Assembly (NCBI GenBank): GCA_003142355.1
Contig: PLMF01000076.1
Span: 21,825-36,729, forward strand
DNA from: Bryobacterales bacterium
GTDB lineage: Bacteria; Acidobacteriota; Terriglobia; Bryobacterales; Bryobacteraceae
DNA length: 14,905 nucleotides
Direction of reading: 5' to 3'
Shown in pieces: positions 1-8,000 of this stretch (position 1 is the first letter of the stretch; the number at the start of each line of letters is the position of its first letter). The notes under the pieces are model-generated. The model made no database searches. It was not told the origin of the DNA and was given only the letters and a program-made list of their open reading frames with translations. The translations under genes were made by a program, and so were the position numbers.

Positions 1-1630
1 TGTTCGCGGTCCCTTATCTGGCGTTCTACGTCATTCCCTATTTCCACGAAATACGCGATATCATCCGGACGACGGTGGGGCAGGGCGGGGTGGGGCTGTC
101 GGTCGCCAGGCACCTGGAACTCTACCGGAATTGGGTGCGGGAACCGTACCATCCGGCGCTGGTCCGCGAGGGCATGGCGCTGGGGATTCCGCTTCTGGTA
201 TTCTCCACGGCGATCCTGGGGGCGATCCGCTCCACCCGCGGCATTGCCATGGCGGCGCTGCCCCTGCAGCTCGGCATATTCCTGCTGGTGTGGCGCAAGA
301 TGCCCTTTTACATGGTCCACGAGTCGGTTCTGTTTGCGGCGGCCGTGTCGATCGGGCTGCTGGTGCTGTGCCAGTATCTGCTGGCCCGAGTGTGGACGGG
401 ATTCGAGCGGTGGTTCGCACCGGTGGCGGTGGTGGCATTGTCGATCTACCTGGTGAAGGCCAGCCCGATGCTGGCGGACGTCCGTGTGACGGTTCAGCCG
501 ATGGTCCACGAAACGGAAGTGGCGCATGCGGCGGGGCGGCGGATGCTGGGGCCGCACGCGCGCGTGGGGGGCCGCTGGTGGTCGTGGTACGCGTCCGGAG
601 CCGAGCACTGGTACGATGCCGAGGGCGACCTGGTCGCCGGGTTTCTCGCCTTCGACCCCGCGACGTATCTCTCCAACGTGGATGCTCTCGAGGTGTGCCC
701 TTCCGGGGACGATCCGGGCCAGTTTCCCAGTTGGTATGCCGACGGCACGCTCAAGCTGCGCGGATTCTATTTTGCCCAAACCGACCCCAGCCTGCGCTGC
801 ATGGAGCTGAGTTCGGTGCGCACCGCGCCGCTGGTTGGATACGCCGCATGGGGCGGGCAGTTGTACCGTTTCCAGGAGGAGGACGGTGGCGACTACGAAG
901 CGCTCTCGGTGGTCCGCGGGCCAGGCGGAGAGGATTGGCACCAGCCGTGGAACGGGGTGTTCTCGGTGAGCCTGGAGATGGTGCACGGGCCGGAAGCCGG
1001 GAGCCGGATGGTGACGGTGCTGGCTCCGCGATCGATGCTGGCGCCGGCGGGCGCGATCGGACGCTCATGCCGCGAGGTTTCGCGAGTTCGCGGGACGCTG
1101 CGGTTAGAAGACTGGAGACGGCTGGTGGAGGAGTCGCGGCGGAACGATCCGGTGATGCATTTCTGCCGCAACATAGAAGACCTGCCCGGCTATGCGGGAG
1201 TTGGGCTGTCCCGGGACGCCATTCCGCCCGGCGACGCGGTGCCGCTGGAAAATGCGATCGCGGACCTTTCCGGCATTGTGGCGGCCAATGGCGCCCGGGT
1301 TGAGCGCGTACCTCAGGTGCGGGTAACCACCATCCCCGTGCCCGGGGGCTTTTCCGCGTTCATTCCCGTAAAGCACACCGAAGCGGCCACCGCCGCCGGC
1401 TGGATTGTGCTGAGGTTGCGCGTGCGCCGGGGCCGGGTGGGTTTGGGGGCTTGTCCAAGGGACGGGCCGCTCCTCGGCAGCACCAAGTCCATCGCTCCTT
1501 CGGCCGAACCGCAAACGGTGGCGCTCGGCACACCCGATCTCGGTCACACAACCGAGATCGCGGTGTTCAACGCAGGCTACACCACATCCGAGGTGGATAT
1601 CTTCGAAGCCGGCGTGCTGGTGCAGGGGGC
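1..1630 (+). repeat. Long direct repeat, left copy (with 2322-3951)
   Basis: This DNA aligns to 2322-3951 at a constant offset of 2321 bases with no net insertion or deletion, and with long identical runs (for example around 570-640 against 2891-2961). It is the visible part of a tandem gene duplication. The true left end lies outside the window. Confidence 0.9.
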
Positions 1631-1658
1631 CGCGGGGGGGGCGCCGGGCAAGAAATGA
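1..1658 (+). CDS. GT39-like membrane glycosyltransferase paralogue A, 5' truncated by window edge
   Basis: The reading frame is open from position 3, and the first visible residues match the middle of the next gene, so about the first 220 codons lie outside the window. The visible part is the last membrane segments (to about position 465) followed by a soluble-looking C-terminal region of nearly 400 residues. That region carries blocks shared by all four paralogues here: WYASGAEHWYDAEGDL, WYADGTLKLRGFYF, GQLYRFQEE, LAPRSMLAPAG, YAGVGL, and a final block around AEPQTVAL. The function is inferred from the full-length neighbour: a GT-C glycosyltransferase moving a sugar from a lipid-linked donor outside the cytoplasmic membrane. 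Donor and acceptor are unknown. It is about 85-90% identical in protein to the next gene by eye, with no net indel. The stop overlaps the next gene's start (ATGA). A G8 run lies just before the stop. Confidence 0.85.
   Translation, partial: FAVPYLAFYVIPYFHEIRDIIRTTVGQGGVGLSVARHLELYRNWVREPYHPALVREGMALGIPLLVFSTAILGAIRSTRGIAMAALPLQLGIFLLVWRKMPFYMVHESVLFAAAVSIGLLVLCQYLLARVWTGFERWFAPVAVVALSIYLVKASPMLADVRVTVQPMVHETEVAHAAGRRMLGPHARVGGRWWSWYASGAEHWYDAEGDLVAGFLAFDPATYLSNVDALEVCPSGDDPGQFPSWYADGTLKLRGFYFAQTDPSLRCMELSSVRTAPLVGYAAWGGQLYRFQEEDGGDYEALSVVRGPGGEDWHQPWNGVFSVSLEMVHGPEAGSRMVTVLAPRSMLAPAGAIGRSCREVSRVRGTLRLEDWRRLVEESRRNDPVMHFCRNIEDLPGYAGVGLSRDAIPPGDAVPLENAIADLSGIVAANGARVERVPQVRVTTIPVPGGFSAFIPVKHTEAATAAGWIVLRLRVRRGRVGLGACPRDGPLLGSTKSIAPSAEPQTVALGTPDLGHTTEIAVFNAGYTTSEVDIFEAGVLVQGAAGGAPGKK
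1634..1641 (+). repeat. G8 homopolymer at the end of paralogue A
   Basis: Eight consecutive G residues lie 14 bases before the start of the next gene and within the last codons of the first. One extra G, or a -1 ribosomal slip here, puts the first gene in frame with the second; that frame has no stop before 1655. The equivalent place before the third gene has only five G residues. Such tracts can slip during replication, but no slippage is shown by this single sequence. Confidence 0.6.
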
Positions 1659-3967
1659 TGGAACCACAGCGATCCACGCCGGTAGTTGTCTTCGCTGGTT
1701 TTGTCATGCTGCTGGTTCTGATTGCGGCATACTGTGCCGATCGGAACGGGTCGGTGGATGAACCTGGATTCCTCAACCCGCCATACATGCTGGTCCATTA
1801 CGGCCACCTGGCTTTTCCGACGTACCCGCACAACGCGTTTTTCGACTTGCCGGTGATCACCCATCCGCCGGTGCATGTGATGTGGATCGGCCTGCTGGGG
1901 CGTTTGGGGCTGCCGGTCTACTACGCCGAAGCCACTCCGACGGTTCTGCTGTTGCTGTTGTCGATTGCGATTATCCTGTACAGCCCGTTTCCTGCCCCCG
2001 TCAAGCTGGGCTGGCTGTTTTCGATCGGTCTGCTGGCTGCGAGCGTCGACGGACTGATCGAGTGTTTTGGCTCGCGGCCGGAGGGCGAGATTCAGGCGGC
2101 GTGGTTGTGCGGACTGCTGCTGCTGGAGGGCGGCCGGATGGGGGGTTGGAACCGGCGCTGGCTCGGTGCCGGAGCACTGTTTCTCACCTGGGCCTCCGGA
2201 ACCCACTATTACGCCGGACCGGCGGCCGCCGGAGTAGCGGTATACATGGTGTGGGCGGTGCGCAGCCTGGGCTGGAAGGAAGCCAAGTCCCGCGTGGCCG
2301 CTCTGTTGCTGGGAACGTGCCTGTTCGCGGTCCCTTATCTGGCGCTCTACGTCATTCCCTATTTCCACGAAATACGCGACGTCATCCGGACGACGGTGGG
2401 GCAGGGCGGGGTGGGGCTGTCGGTCGCCAGGCACCTGGAACTCTACCGGAATTGGGTGCGGGAACCGTACCATCCGGCGCTGGTCCGCGCTGGTATGGCG
2501 GTGGGAATCCCGCTGCTGGTATTCTCCACGGCGATCCTGGGGGCGATCCGCTCCACCCGCGGCATCGCCATGGCGGCGCTGCCCCTGCAACTCGGCATAT
2601 TCCTGCTGGTGTGGCGCAAGATGCCCTTCTACATGGTCCACGAGTCGGTTCTGTTTGCCGCAGCCGTGTCGATCGGGCTGTTGGTGCTGTGCCGGCATCT
2701 GCTGACCCGGTTGTGGAAGGGGTTCGAGCGATGGTTCGCTCCGGTAGCGGTGATGGCGCTTTCGATCTACCTGGTGAAGACCAGCCCCTTGCCGGGGAAG
2801 GTTCGTGTGACGTTTCAGCCCATGGTCCACGAAATGGAATTGGCGCATGTGGCAGGGCGGCGGATGATGGGACCACACGCGCGGATGGGGGGCCGCTGGT
2901 GGTCGTGGTACGCGTCCGGAGCCGAGCACTGGTACGATGCGGAGGGCGACCTGGTCGCCGGGTTTCTCGCCTTCGACCCCGCCACGTATCTCTCCAATGT
3001 GGATGCTCTCGAGGTGTGCCCTTCCGGGGACGATCCGGGCCAATTTCCCAATTGGTACGCCGACGGCACGCTCAAGCTGCGCGGATTCTATTTTGCCCAA
3101 ACCAACCACACCCTGCGCTGTGTGGAGCTGAGTTCGCTGCGCACCGCGCCGCTGGTTGGATACGCCGCCTGGGATGGGCAGTTGTACCGTTTCCAGGAGG
3201 AGGACGATGGCGGCTACGAAGCGCTCTCGATGGTCTGCGGGCCAGGCGAAGAGGATTGGCACCAGCCCTGGAGGGGCGTGTTCTCGCTCAGCCTGGACAT
3301 GGCGCGCGGGCCCGAAGCCGGGCGCCGGATGGTTACCGTGCTGGCTCCGCGATCGATGCTGGCGCCGGCCGGGGCCATCGGCCGCTCCTGCCGAGAGGTC
3401 TCGCGAGTTCGCGGGACGCTGCGGCTCGAAGACTGGAGACGGCTGATGGAGGAGTCGCGGCGGGACGATCCGGTGATGCATTTCCACCGCAACATAGAAG
3501 ACCTGCCCGGCTATGCGGGAGTTGGGTTGTCCCGGGACGCGATTCCGCCTGGCGACGCGGTGCCGCTGAAAGATGCGATCGCGGACCTATCCGGCATTCT
3601 CGCGACCGGTGGCGGCCGGGTGGAGCGCGCACCTCAGGTGCGGGTAACCACCAGTCGCGCGCGGGCGATCTTTTCCGCGTTGATTCCCGTAAAGCATACC
3701 GAAGCGGCCGCCTCCGCGGGCTGGATTGTCGTGAGGTTGCGCGTGCGCCGGGGCCGGGTGGGTTTGGGGGCTTGCGCCAAGGACATGTCGCTCCTCAGCA
3801 GAACCAAGTCCATCGCCCCTTCGGCCGAACCGCAAACGGTGGCGCTCCAAACACCCGATCTCGGTCACACAACCGATATCGTGGTGTTCAACGAAGGCTA
3901 CGCCGTATCCGAGGTGGATATCTTCCAAGCCGGCGTCCTGGTGCAGGGGGCGGAGCGCAAACCATGA
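1655..3967 (+). CDS. GT39-like membrane glycosyltransferase paralogue B (770 aa)
   Basis: This is a predicted cytoplasmic-membrane GT-C glycosyltransferase. The first membrane segment is about residues 10-27, ending in the family's AYCxDR motif. The first outer loop holds Asp35-Glu36, as in GT39/ArnT-type enzymes where this acidic site is catalytic, and His70-Pro71-Pro72, a motif common in that superfamily. Further family blocks are YYAEATP (89-95), RPEGE (141-145) and LTWASGTHYYA. Membrane segments continue to about residue 375; the remaining ~395 residues look soluble and match no domain I recognise. Two adjacent ATGs (1655, 1658) are possible starts; the first gives the ATGA overlap with the upstream stop. 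No strong Shine-Dalgarno is visible, so translation is probably coupled to the upstream gene. It is a recent duplicate of that gene. Family membership of the membrane half is fairly sure; donor and acceptor are unknown. Confidence 0.85.
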   Translation: MMEPQRSTPVVVFAGFVMLLVLIAAYCADRNGSVDEPGFLNPPYMLVHYGHLAFPTYPHNAFFDLPVITHPPVHVMWIGLLGRLGLPVYYAEATPTVLLLLLSIAIILYSPFPAPVKLGWLFSIGLLAASVDGLIECFGSRPEGEIQAAWLCGLLLLEGGRMGGWNRRWLGAGALFLTWASGTHYYAGPAAAGVAVYMVWAVRSLGWKEAKSRVAALLLGTCLFAVPYLALYVIPYFHEIRDVIRTTVGQGGVGLSVARHLELYRNWVREPYHPALVRAGMAVGIPLLVFSTAILGAIRSTRGIAMAALPLQLGIFLLVWRKMPFYMVHESVLFAAAVSIGLLVLCRHLLTRLWKGFERWFAPVAVMALSIYLVKTSPLPGKVRVTFQPMVHEMELAHVAGRRMMGPHARMGGRWWSWYASGAEHWYDAEGDLVAGFLAFDPATYLSNVDALEVCPSGDDPGQFPNWYADGTLKLRGFYFAQTNHTLRCVELSSLRTAPLVGYAAWDGQLYRFQEEDDGGYEALSMVCGPGEEDWHQPWRGVFSLSLDMARGPEAGRRMVTVLAPRSMLAPAGAIGRSCREVSRVRGTLRLEDWRRLMEESRRDDPVMHFHRNIEDLPGYAGVGLSRDAIPPGDAVPLKDAIADLSGILATGGGRVERAPQVRVTTSRARAIFSALIPVKHTEAAASAGWIVVRLRVRRGRVGLGACAKDMSLLSRTKSIAPSAEPQTVALQTPDLGHTTDIVVFNEGYAVSEVDIFQAGVLVQGAERKP
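2322..3951 (+). repeat. Long direct repeat, right copy (with 1-1630)
   Basis: Second copy of the tandem duplication, colinear with the left copy. Differences are patchy: some stretches are almost identical, while others (2785-2815, 3100-3146, 3650-3680) carry clustered amino-acid changes. Similarity ends near the gene boundary. Confidence 0.9.
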
Positions 3968-6288
3968 AGGCCGGCGGACTGGTTGTCGGGTTCGGCGTTT
4001 TCGTGGTGTTGCTGGTCCTGGTGTCCGCCTACTGCACGGATCGGGACGGCGGTAGTTTCGGCGGGGACTTCGACGAGTTGAGCTTGCAGAACCCGGCTTA
4101 CATGCTCGCCGTTTTCGGCAACATTACGTATCCAGCCTACTTCTTCAACAGCGGTTTCGATCATCCGCTGGTACAACACCCACCGATCCATGTGGGGTGG
4201 ATCGGGTTGCTGATGCGCCTGGGATTCTCGATCTATTACGCGGAAGCCACTCCCGCCGTCCTGCTCCTGTTGCTTTGCGTGGCCGCGATTGTGCGCAGCG
4301 TTTTCCCAACTCCCGTCAAACTGGGCCTCCTGTTCTCTATAGGCTTCCTCGCGACTACCGGCGAGACGATCACGCTGTGCTTCGGCACCCGGCCCGAGGG
4401 AGAGGTCCAGGCGGCCTGGCTGCTGGGACTCGTTTTGCTGGAGTCCGGCAGGCTGGATCGCTGGAACCGTCTCCGGCTCTTCGCGGGGGCGCTGTTTCTC
4501 ACCTGGGCTTCGGGCGCCCACTATTACGCCGCCTTTGCCTTTACCGGCGTGGCGGTCTACCTGGTTTGGGCGGTTCGCAGCCTGGGCTGGCGCCAGGGCC
4601 GCGGACGCGCGATCGCTCTGTGCGCGGGCGTCTGCGTATTCGGCGGCTTGTATCTGGCGTTTTTCCTGGTTCCTTGCTGGCGGTTTATTTGGGCGGAGGT
4701 CCACGCGGTCTCCGGACCGGGGAACGCCGGCCTGTCCATTGCCCGTCATCTGGATCTGTACCGTAAGTGGTTTCACGATCCCTACCGGCCCGCTTTGGTG
4801 CGCCTGGCAATGGGCTCCGGAGTCCCGCTGCTGGTATTCTCCTCGGCCATTCTGGCGGCCGTGCGCGCCACCCGCGGCCTGGCGCTGGCCGCGCTGCCAT
4901 TGCAGCTCTTTTTGTTCTTGTTCACGTGGCACAAGGCGGAATACTACTTGCTGCACGAATGCGTTCTTTTCGCTGCCGCGCTGGCCATCGGGGCCCTGGT
5001 TTGCGCCGACCATGTCCTGGGACGGTTCAGGCCCGGCGCCAGGCTGGCCTTTCATGCCGGGGCTGCCGGGGCGCTTGGTATCTGCCTGGTCTGGGGCAGC
5101 CCCATGCTGGCGAAGGCCACCGTATCGTTTGAGGCAAAGGTGCATGAGGTCGTCGTGGCGCGCGCTGCCTCCCGGCAGATTCTGGGACCGAATGCCCGTG
5201 TATCGGGCCGGACGGCGGCATGGTATGCGTCGGGCGCGGGGCATTGGGCCGACCTCCGGGCCGACCTTGTTTCTCATGCGCTGTTGTTCGACCCGCCCGC
5301 GTATTTCTCGAACCTCGACGCCGTGGCCGACTACCTCTACGACAGCGGCTCGGGACAGCTCAGCTCGTGGTATTCCGATGGCACGGTCAAGCTACGGGGC
5401 TTTTTCTTTGGCGAGACCAGCGATCAGCTGCGCCTGGTCTATCTGAGCGACCGCCGTGTGCCGCGGGTGGTGGGATACGTGGCGCGGCATGGCCGCCTTT
5501 ATCGTTTTCAAGAGGAACCAGGTGGCGACTATCAGGTGCTTTCCGCGGTGTGCCCGGCGGGGCGCACCGCATGGCTCTGGCCCTGGAGAGACACGTTCTC
5601 CTCCATCCTGCAGTTTTCGCAGGATTCGCCGGACAGCGGATCTTGGCTGGTGACCATTCTGGCGCCTCGATCCTCCATGACTCCGTCGGGGGAGATCGGC
5701 CGGGGATGTCGCGAAATCTCGAAGATCCCCGGGACCCTCCAATTCGCCGATAAGGACGCCTTGCTCGCCAGTTTGCGCCAGGATGACCCGCCCATGCATT
5801 TCTATCGAATTCTGGAGGAAATGCCAGGCTACACCGGGGTGGGTCTGCCCGCCAGCGCGGCGCCTCCCCCAAATACGATTCGCAGGGATGGCGTCCTCGA
5901 TCTCTCGAAGGCGTTTTCGCAAGGGCCCGGACGGGTGCAATTCCGGCCCGGTCTGCGCTTCACCACTGGAGTGGGACTGGGAATGTTCTCAGGGTATATC
6001 CCGGTGACCCACGCGGAATCGATTACGACGCCGTGTTGGGTGACGCTTCGCGTTCAGGTTCTTTCCGGGCGCGTAGGTTTCGCGGCGTTCGATAACCGTA
6101 AGGGAATCATCGCCCGCACACCGGCGATAGCCAAGAGTCCGGAACCCCAGACCATCGCCCTGCGCGTGCCGGATTTCCGGTCGGCCACCCATGTCGTGAT
6201 CTTCAACGACAGCACGCTGCCTTCGGGTGGGCTGGTGGACGTTCTGGATGCCGCGGTCCTGGTACCGAAGAATGCCGCCGGTCGATGA
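3964..6288 (+). CDS. GT39-like membrane glycosyltransferase paralogue C (774 aa)
   Basis: Third tandem member of the family, clearly diverged from the first two. It keeps the first membrane segment (about 5-23), AYCTDR, Asp37-Glu38 in the first outer loop, His72-Pro73-Pro74, YYAEATP, RPEGE (143-147) and LTWASGAHYYA, then a soluble-looking C-terminal half. Its last ~200 residues (DPPMHFYR, PGYTGVGL, HAES, VLSGRVGF, PQTIALRVPDFR) resemble the inverted paralogue at 8001-10322 more than the adjacent pair. The ATG overlaps the previous stop (ATGA) and has GGAG eight bases upstream. The frame stays open far upstream through the previous gene, but that part is a GC-rich shadow and this start is well supported. 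Predicted to act in the cytoplasmic membrane with its C-terminal domain outside. Substrate unknown. It ends 26 bases from the convergent gene, and no terminator hairpin was seen in that gap. Confidence 0.87.
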   Translation: MKAGGLVVGFGVFVVLLVLVSAYCTDRDGGSFGGDFDELSLQNPAYMLAVFGNITYPAYFFNSGFDHPLVQHPPIHVGWIGLLMRLGFSIYYAEATPAVLLLLLCVAAIVRSVFPTPVKLGLLFSIGFLATTGETITLCFGTRPEGEVQAAWLLGLVLLESGRLDRWNRLRLFAGALFLTWASGAHYYAAFAFTGVAVYLVWAVRSLGWRQGRGRAIALCAGVCVFGGLYLAFFLVPCWRFIWAEVHAVSGPGNAGLSIARHLDLYRKWFHDPYRPALVRLAMGSGVPLLVFSSAILAAVRATRGLALAALPLQLFLFLFTWHKAEYYLLHECVLFAAALAIGALVCADHVLGRFRPGARLAFHAGAAGALGICLVWGSPMLAKATVSFEAKVHEVVVARAASRQILGPNARVSGRTAAWYASGAGHWADLRADLVSHALLFDPPAYFSNLDAVADYLYDSGSGQLSSWYSDGTVKLRGFFFGETSDQLRLVYLSDRRVPRVVGYVARHGRLYRFQEEPGGDYQVLSAVCPAGRTAWLWPWRDTFSSILQFSQDSPDSGSWLVTILAPRSSMTPSGEIGRGCREISKIPGTLQFADKDALLASLRQDDPPMHFYRILEEMPGYTGVGLPASAAPPPNTIRRDGVLDLSKAFSQGPGRVQFRPGLRFTTGVGLGMFSGYIPVTHAESITTPCWVTLRVQVLSGRVGFAAFDNRKGIIARTPAIAKSPEPQTIALRVPDFRSATHVVIFNDSTLPSGGLVDVLDAAVLVPKNAAGR

Positions 6289-6314
6289 GCCTGCGGCAGT
6301 CGCGATTCGTCCCG

Positions 6315-7868
6315 TCACCTCCAGCGGACGCGTTTGAGATTCTCCGGGGAGAAATTCGGGGTGCAGGGGAGTGGGTGATCCCAGCATTGATCGCCACCCT
6401 CATGGTCGCTCTCGGTTACCCAAACCGATTTCCCCCCGGGAGCGGTCTTCATCGCGAAGGCCGGCCGGTCTTTGATGGTCCAGGTATTCCCGAATTGGAC
6501 CAGGCCGCCGGCGCCAAGCAGAACCGACGCCACGATGGCATCGAGGGGCAGCCTGCGCGCGAAATCCGTGTCGGGGAAGAAAGTGGCGCACGCAATAGCG
6601 AGGCCCAAAATTCCGGCCGCGGCCAGGTATCCGCAACCGAAGCGGACGTCGGGGGCACTCCAGAACCAGTAGGCCAGGCAAAAGCCGAGGCCCAGGAAGG
6701 CGGCCATCACCAGCCGGCTCACTCGCGCTCCAGCCAACACGGATACACAGCCGGCTATCGCGCCGAACAGGAATAGCCGGGCGCTCCAATTCCGAAAGGC
6801 GATCACGCTCCAAGGTCCCAGCCATGTCCAATCGGACATGATCCGGGCCCAGTCGAAACGGTGCGGAGCCCTGGCCCATAACTTGATGGACAGCATTTCC
6901 ATGGCAGGCTGGGCGGGCGAAACTGCCCATGGAAGACTGGAACTGCAAGACTGGGGAAGCGGATACGCCGCGCAACCGGATAAGACCACCCCCCTGGCCA
7001 TCCACAGCGCCAGCAAGACGGCCACCACCGCCGCCGGTTTCAGCAGAGAGAGGTCTGCGGTTTTGCGGTTGAACCAGGCAATCGGGAGCGCCAGGAGGAA
7101 CAATGGGGCCGTGTTCAGCTTCACGGTCAACGCCAGCGCGCCAGCCAGCAAGAGCAACGGGACGCCGGTTTGGGGCCGGGCCGGCAGAGTGAGCGCAATT
7201 GAGAACCAGTACACCGTCAGGATGGCCACAAAACCATCGGCATTCCAGACGCCCAGCCAACCCAGCCCTTCCGGAGCGCCCAGCGCCAGCAAAGCGACGG
7301 CGAGACCGAGGAACCAGAACTCCGCGGTGGCACGGTGCGCTCGAGAGAAACGCGCATAACACGATATCAAAACAAAGAGCAACAGGAGAAGGCCTGAGAT
7401 CCAGCCGAACTCAACCCGATCGTCCAAGGGAGCCATCAGGAAGAGCGCCGAATTGTACCCCAACCTGGAGTGGAGATTCGCCAGACCCGGTGTGATCGGA
7501 AACTCGCTGTTCCACTTGACCGCCTGCAAGTGGTACAAGCCATTGTCGTAAATGGTGAACGCGTACCTGTGGAAAAAGGCCGAGAGGCCTACCAATATCG
7601 ACACCAGGTTCCCCCGGCACTGCCGGATCAGTTCGTCCCGGAAGACGGCGCAAAGGGCCATGCCCACGCCAATGGTGACGATCTGAACCGTGGTGGAGAG
7701 CGGGGAAACAAAATGGATGGCGCAACCGAGCATGGCGATCGAGACCAGCCCCAGGATGCCCGCGTCCCCGGTATTTACGGCGATTCCCAGCAGCCGTCCC
7801 AGCCCGAACCCATATCCCAGACAGGCGATGGCGGCGGCAATGGCAAGCGGGTAAGCCCGCCAAATCAT
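6315..7868 (-). CDS. Polytopic membrane protein, LIC_10190-like, possible GT-C glycosyltransferase (517 aa)
   Basis: A strongly hydrophobic protein with roughly ten or more membrane segments, not related to the ~770-residue family. The motifs YDNGLYHLQAVKW (107-119) and PGLANLHSRLGYNS (127-140) recall the LIC_10190-type bacterial membrane proteins, which I place here from memory. Asp108 sits where GT-C enzymes often have a loop acid. A later loop carries CAAYPLPQSC, and PDVRFGCGYL lies before the last membrane segments; the tail is short and polar. Start: ATG at 7868 has GGAG eight bases upstream. The frame stays open to a GTG at 7952, but those extra 28 codons are read from a hairpin repeat and give an unlikely N-terminus. 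It lies on the same strand as, and downstream of, the inverted paralogue, with a 132-base gap, so the two may share a transcript. A role in surface glycan assembly is inference from context. Confidence 0.75.
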   Translation of the reverse strand: MIWRAYPLAIAAAIACLGYGFGLGRLLGIAVNTGDAGILGLVSIAMLGCAIHFVSPLSTTVQIVTIGVGMALCAVFRDELIRQCRGNLVSILVGLSAFFHRYAFTIYDNGLYHLQAVKWNSEFPITPGLANLHSRLGYNSALFLMAPLDDRVEFGWISGLLLLLFVLISCYARFSRAHRATAEFWFLGLAVALLALGAPEGLGWLGVWNADGFVAILTVYWFSIALTLPARPQTGVPLLLLAGALALTVKLNTAPLFLLALPIAWFNRKTADLSLLKPAAVVAVLLALWMARGVVLSGCAAYPLPQSCSSSLPWAVSPAQPAMEMLSIKLWARAPHRFDWARIMSDWTWLGPWSVIAFRNWSARLFLFGAIAGCVSVLAGARVSRLVMAAFLGLGFCLAYWFWSAPDVRFGCGYLAAAGILGLAIACATFFPDTDFARRLPLDAIVASVLLGAGGLVQFGNTWTIKDRPAFAMKTAPGGKSVWVTESDHEGGDQCWDHPLPCTPNFSPENLKRVRWR

Positions 7869-7906
7869 ATGAGGCGCTCCGCTAGGCCGCGGCGTGTCGT
7901 CGAAAA

Positions 7907-7947
7907 GCGTCGGCATGAGTGCCGACGCTGCAGGCACGAGTGCCTGC
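7907..7947. repeat. Twin-hairpin intergenic repeat element
   Basis: Two perfect inverted repeats lie side by side. The first has a 9-bp stem (GCGTCGGCA pairing with TGCCGACGC) and a 4-base loop at 7907-7928. The second has an 8-bp stem (GCAGGCAC with GTGCCTGC) and a 2-base centre at 7930-7947. I associate this paired motif with dispersed non-coding repeats in Solibacter-like and some planctomycete genomes; that is recollection. Its place between two co-directional minus-strand genes, 54-94 bases past the upstream stop, would allow a role in transcript 3'-end stability or attenuation. No T-run follows on either strand. Confidence 0.75.
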
Positions 7948-8000
7948 GCCACGTCATCGGAGAGATGCGGACTAGCACAACGCTGATTCTACAACGATCG

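Noticed and set aside
1577..3487. 636-codon open frame on the minus strand opposite gene B
   Set aside because: It is antisense to a well-supported conserved gene and rich in Gln, His, Arg and Pro, typical of an antisense shadow in GC-rich DNA.
1882..3963. Long open frame through gene B that joins the frame of gene C, suggesting a 1,468-residue protein
   Set aside because: The upstream part is Arg/Gly/Ala-rich shadow translation of gene B. Gene C's own ATG has a good GGAG and aligns with the paralogue N-termini.
6289..6314. Possible bidirectional terminator between convergent genes
   Set aside because: The 26-base gap contains no clear inverted repeat or T-run.
7869..7952. Upstream start (GTG at 7952) for the LIC_10190-like gene
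   Set aside because: The extra 28 codons come from the twin-hairpin repeat. ATG at 7868 has GGAG at eight bases and begins directly at the first membrane segment.
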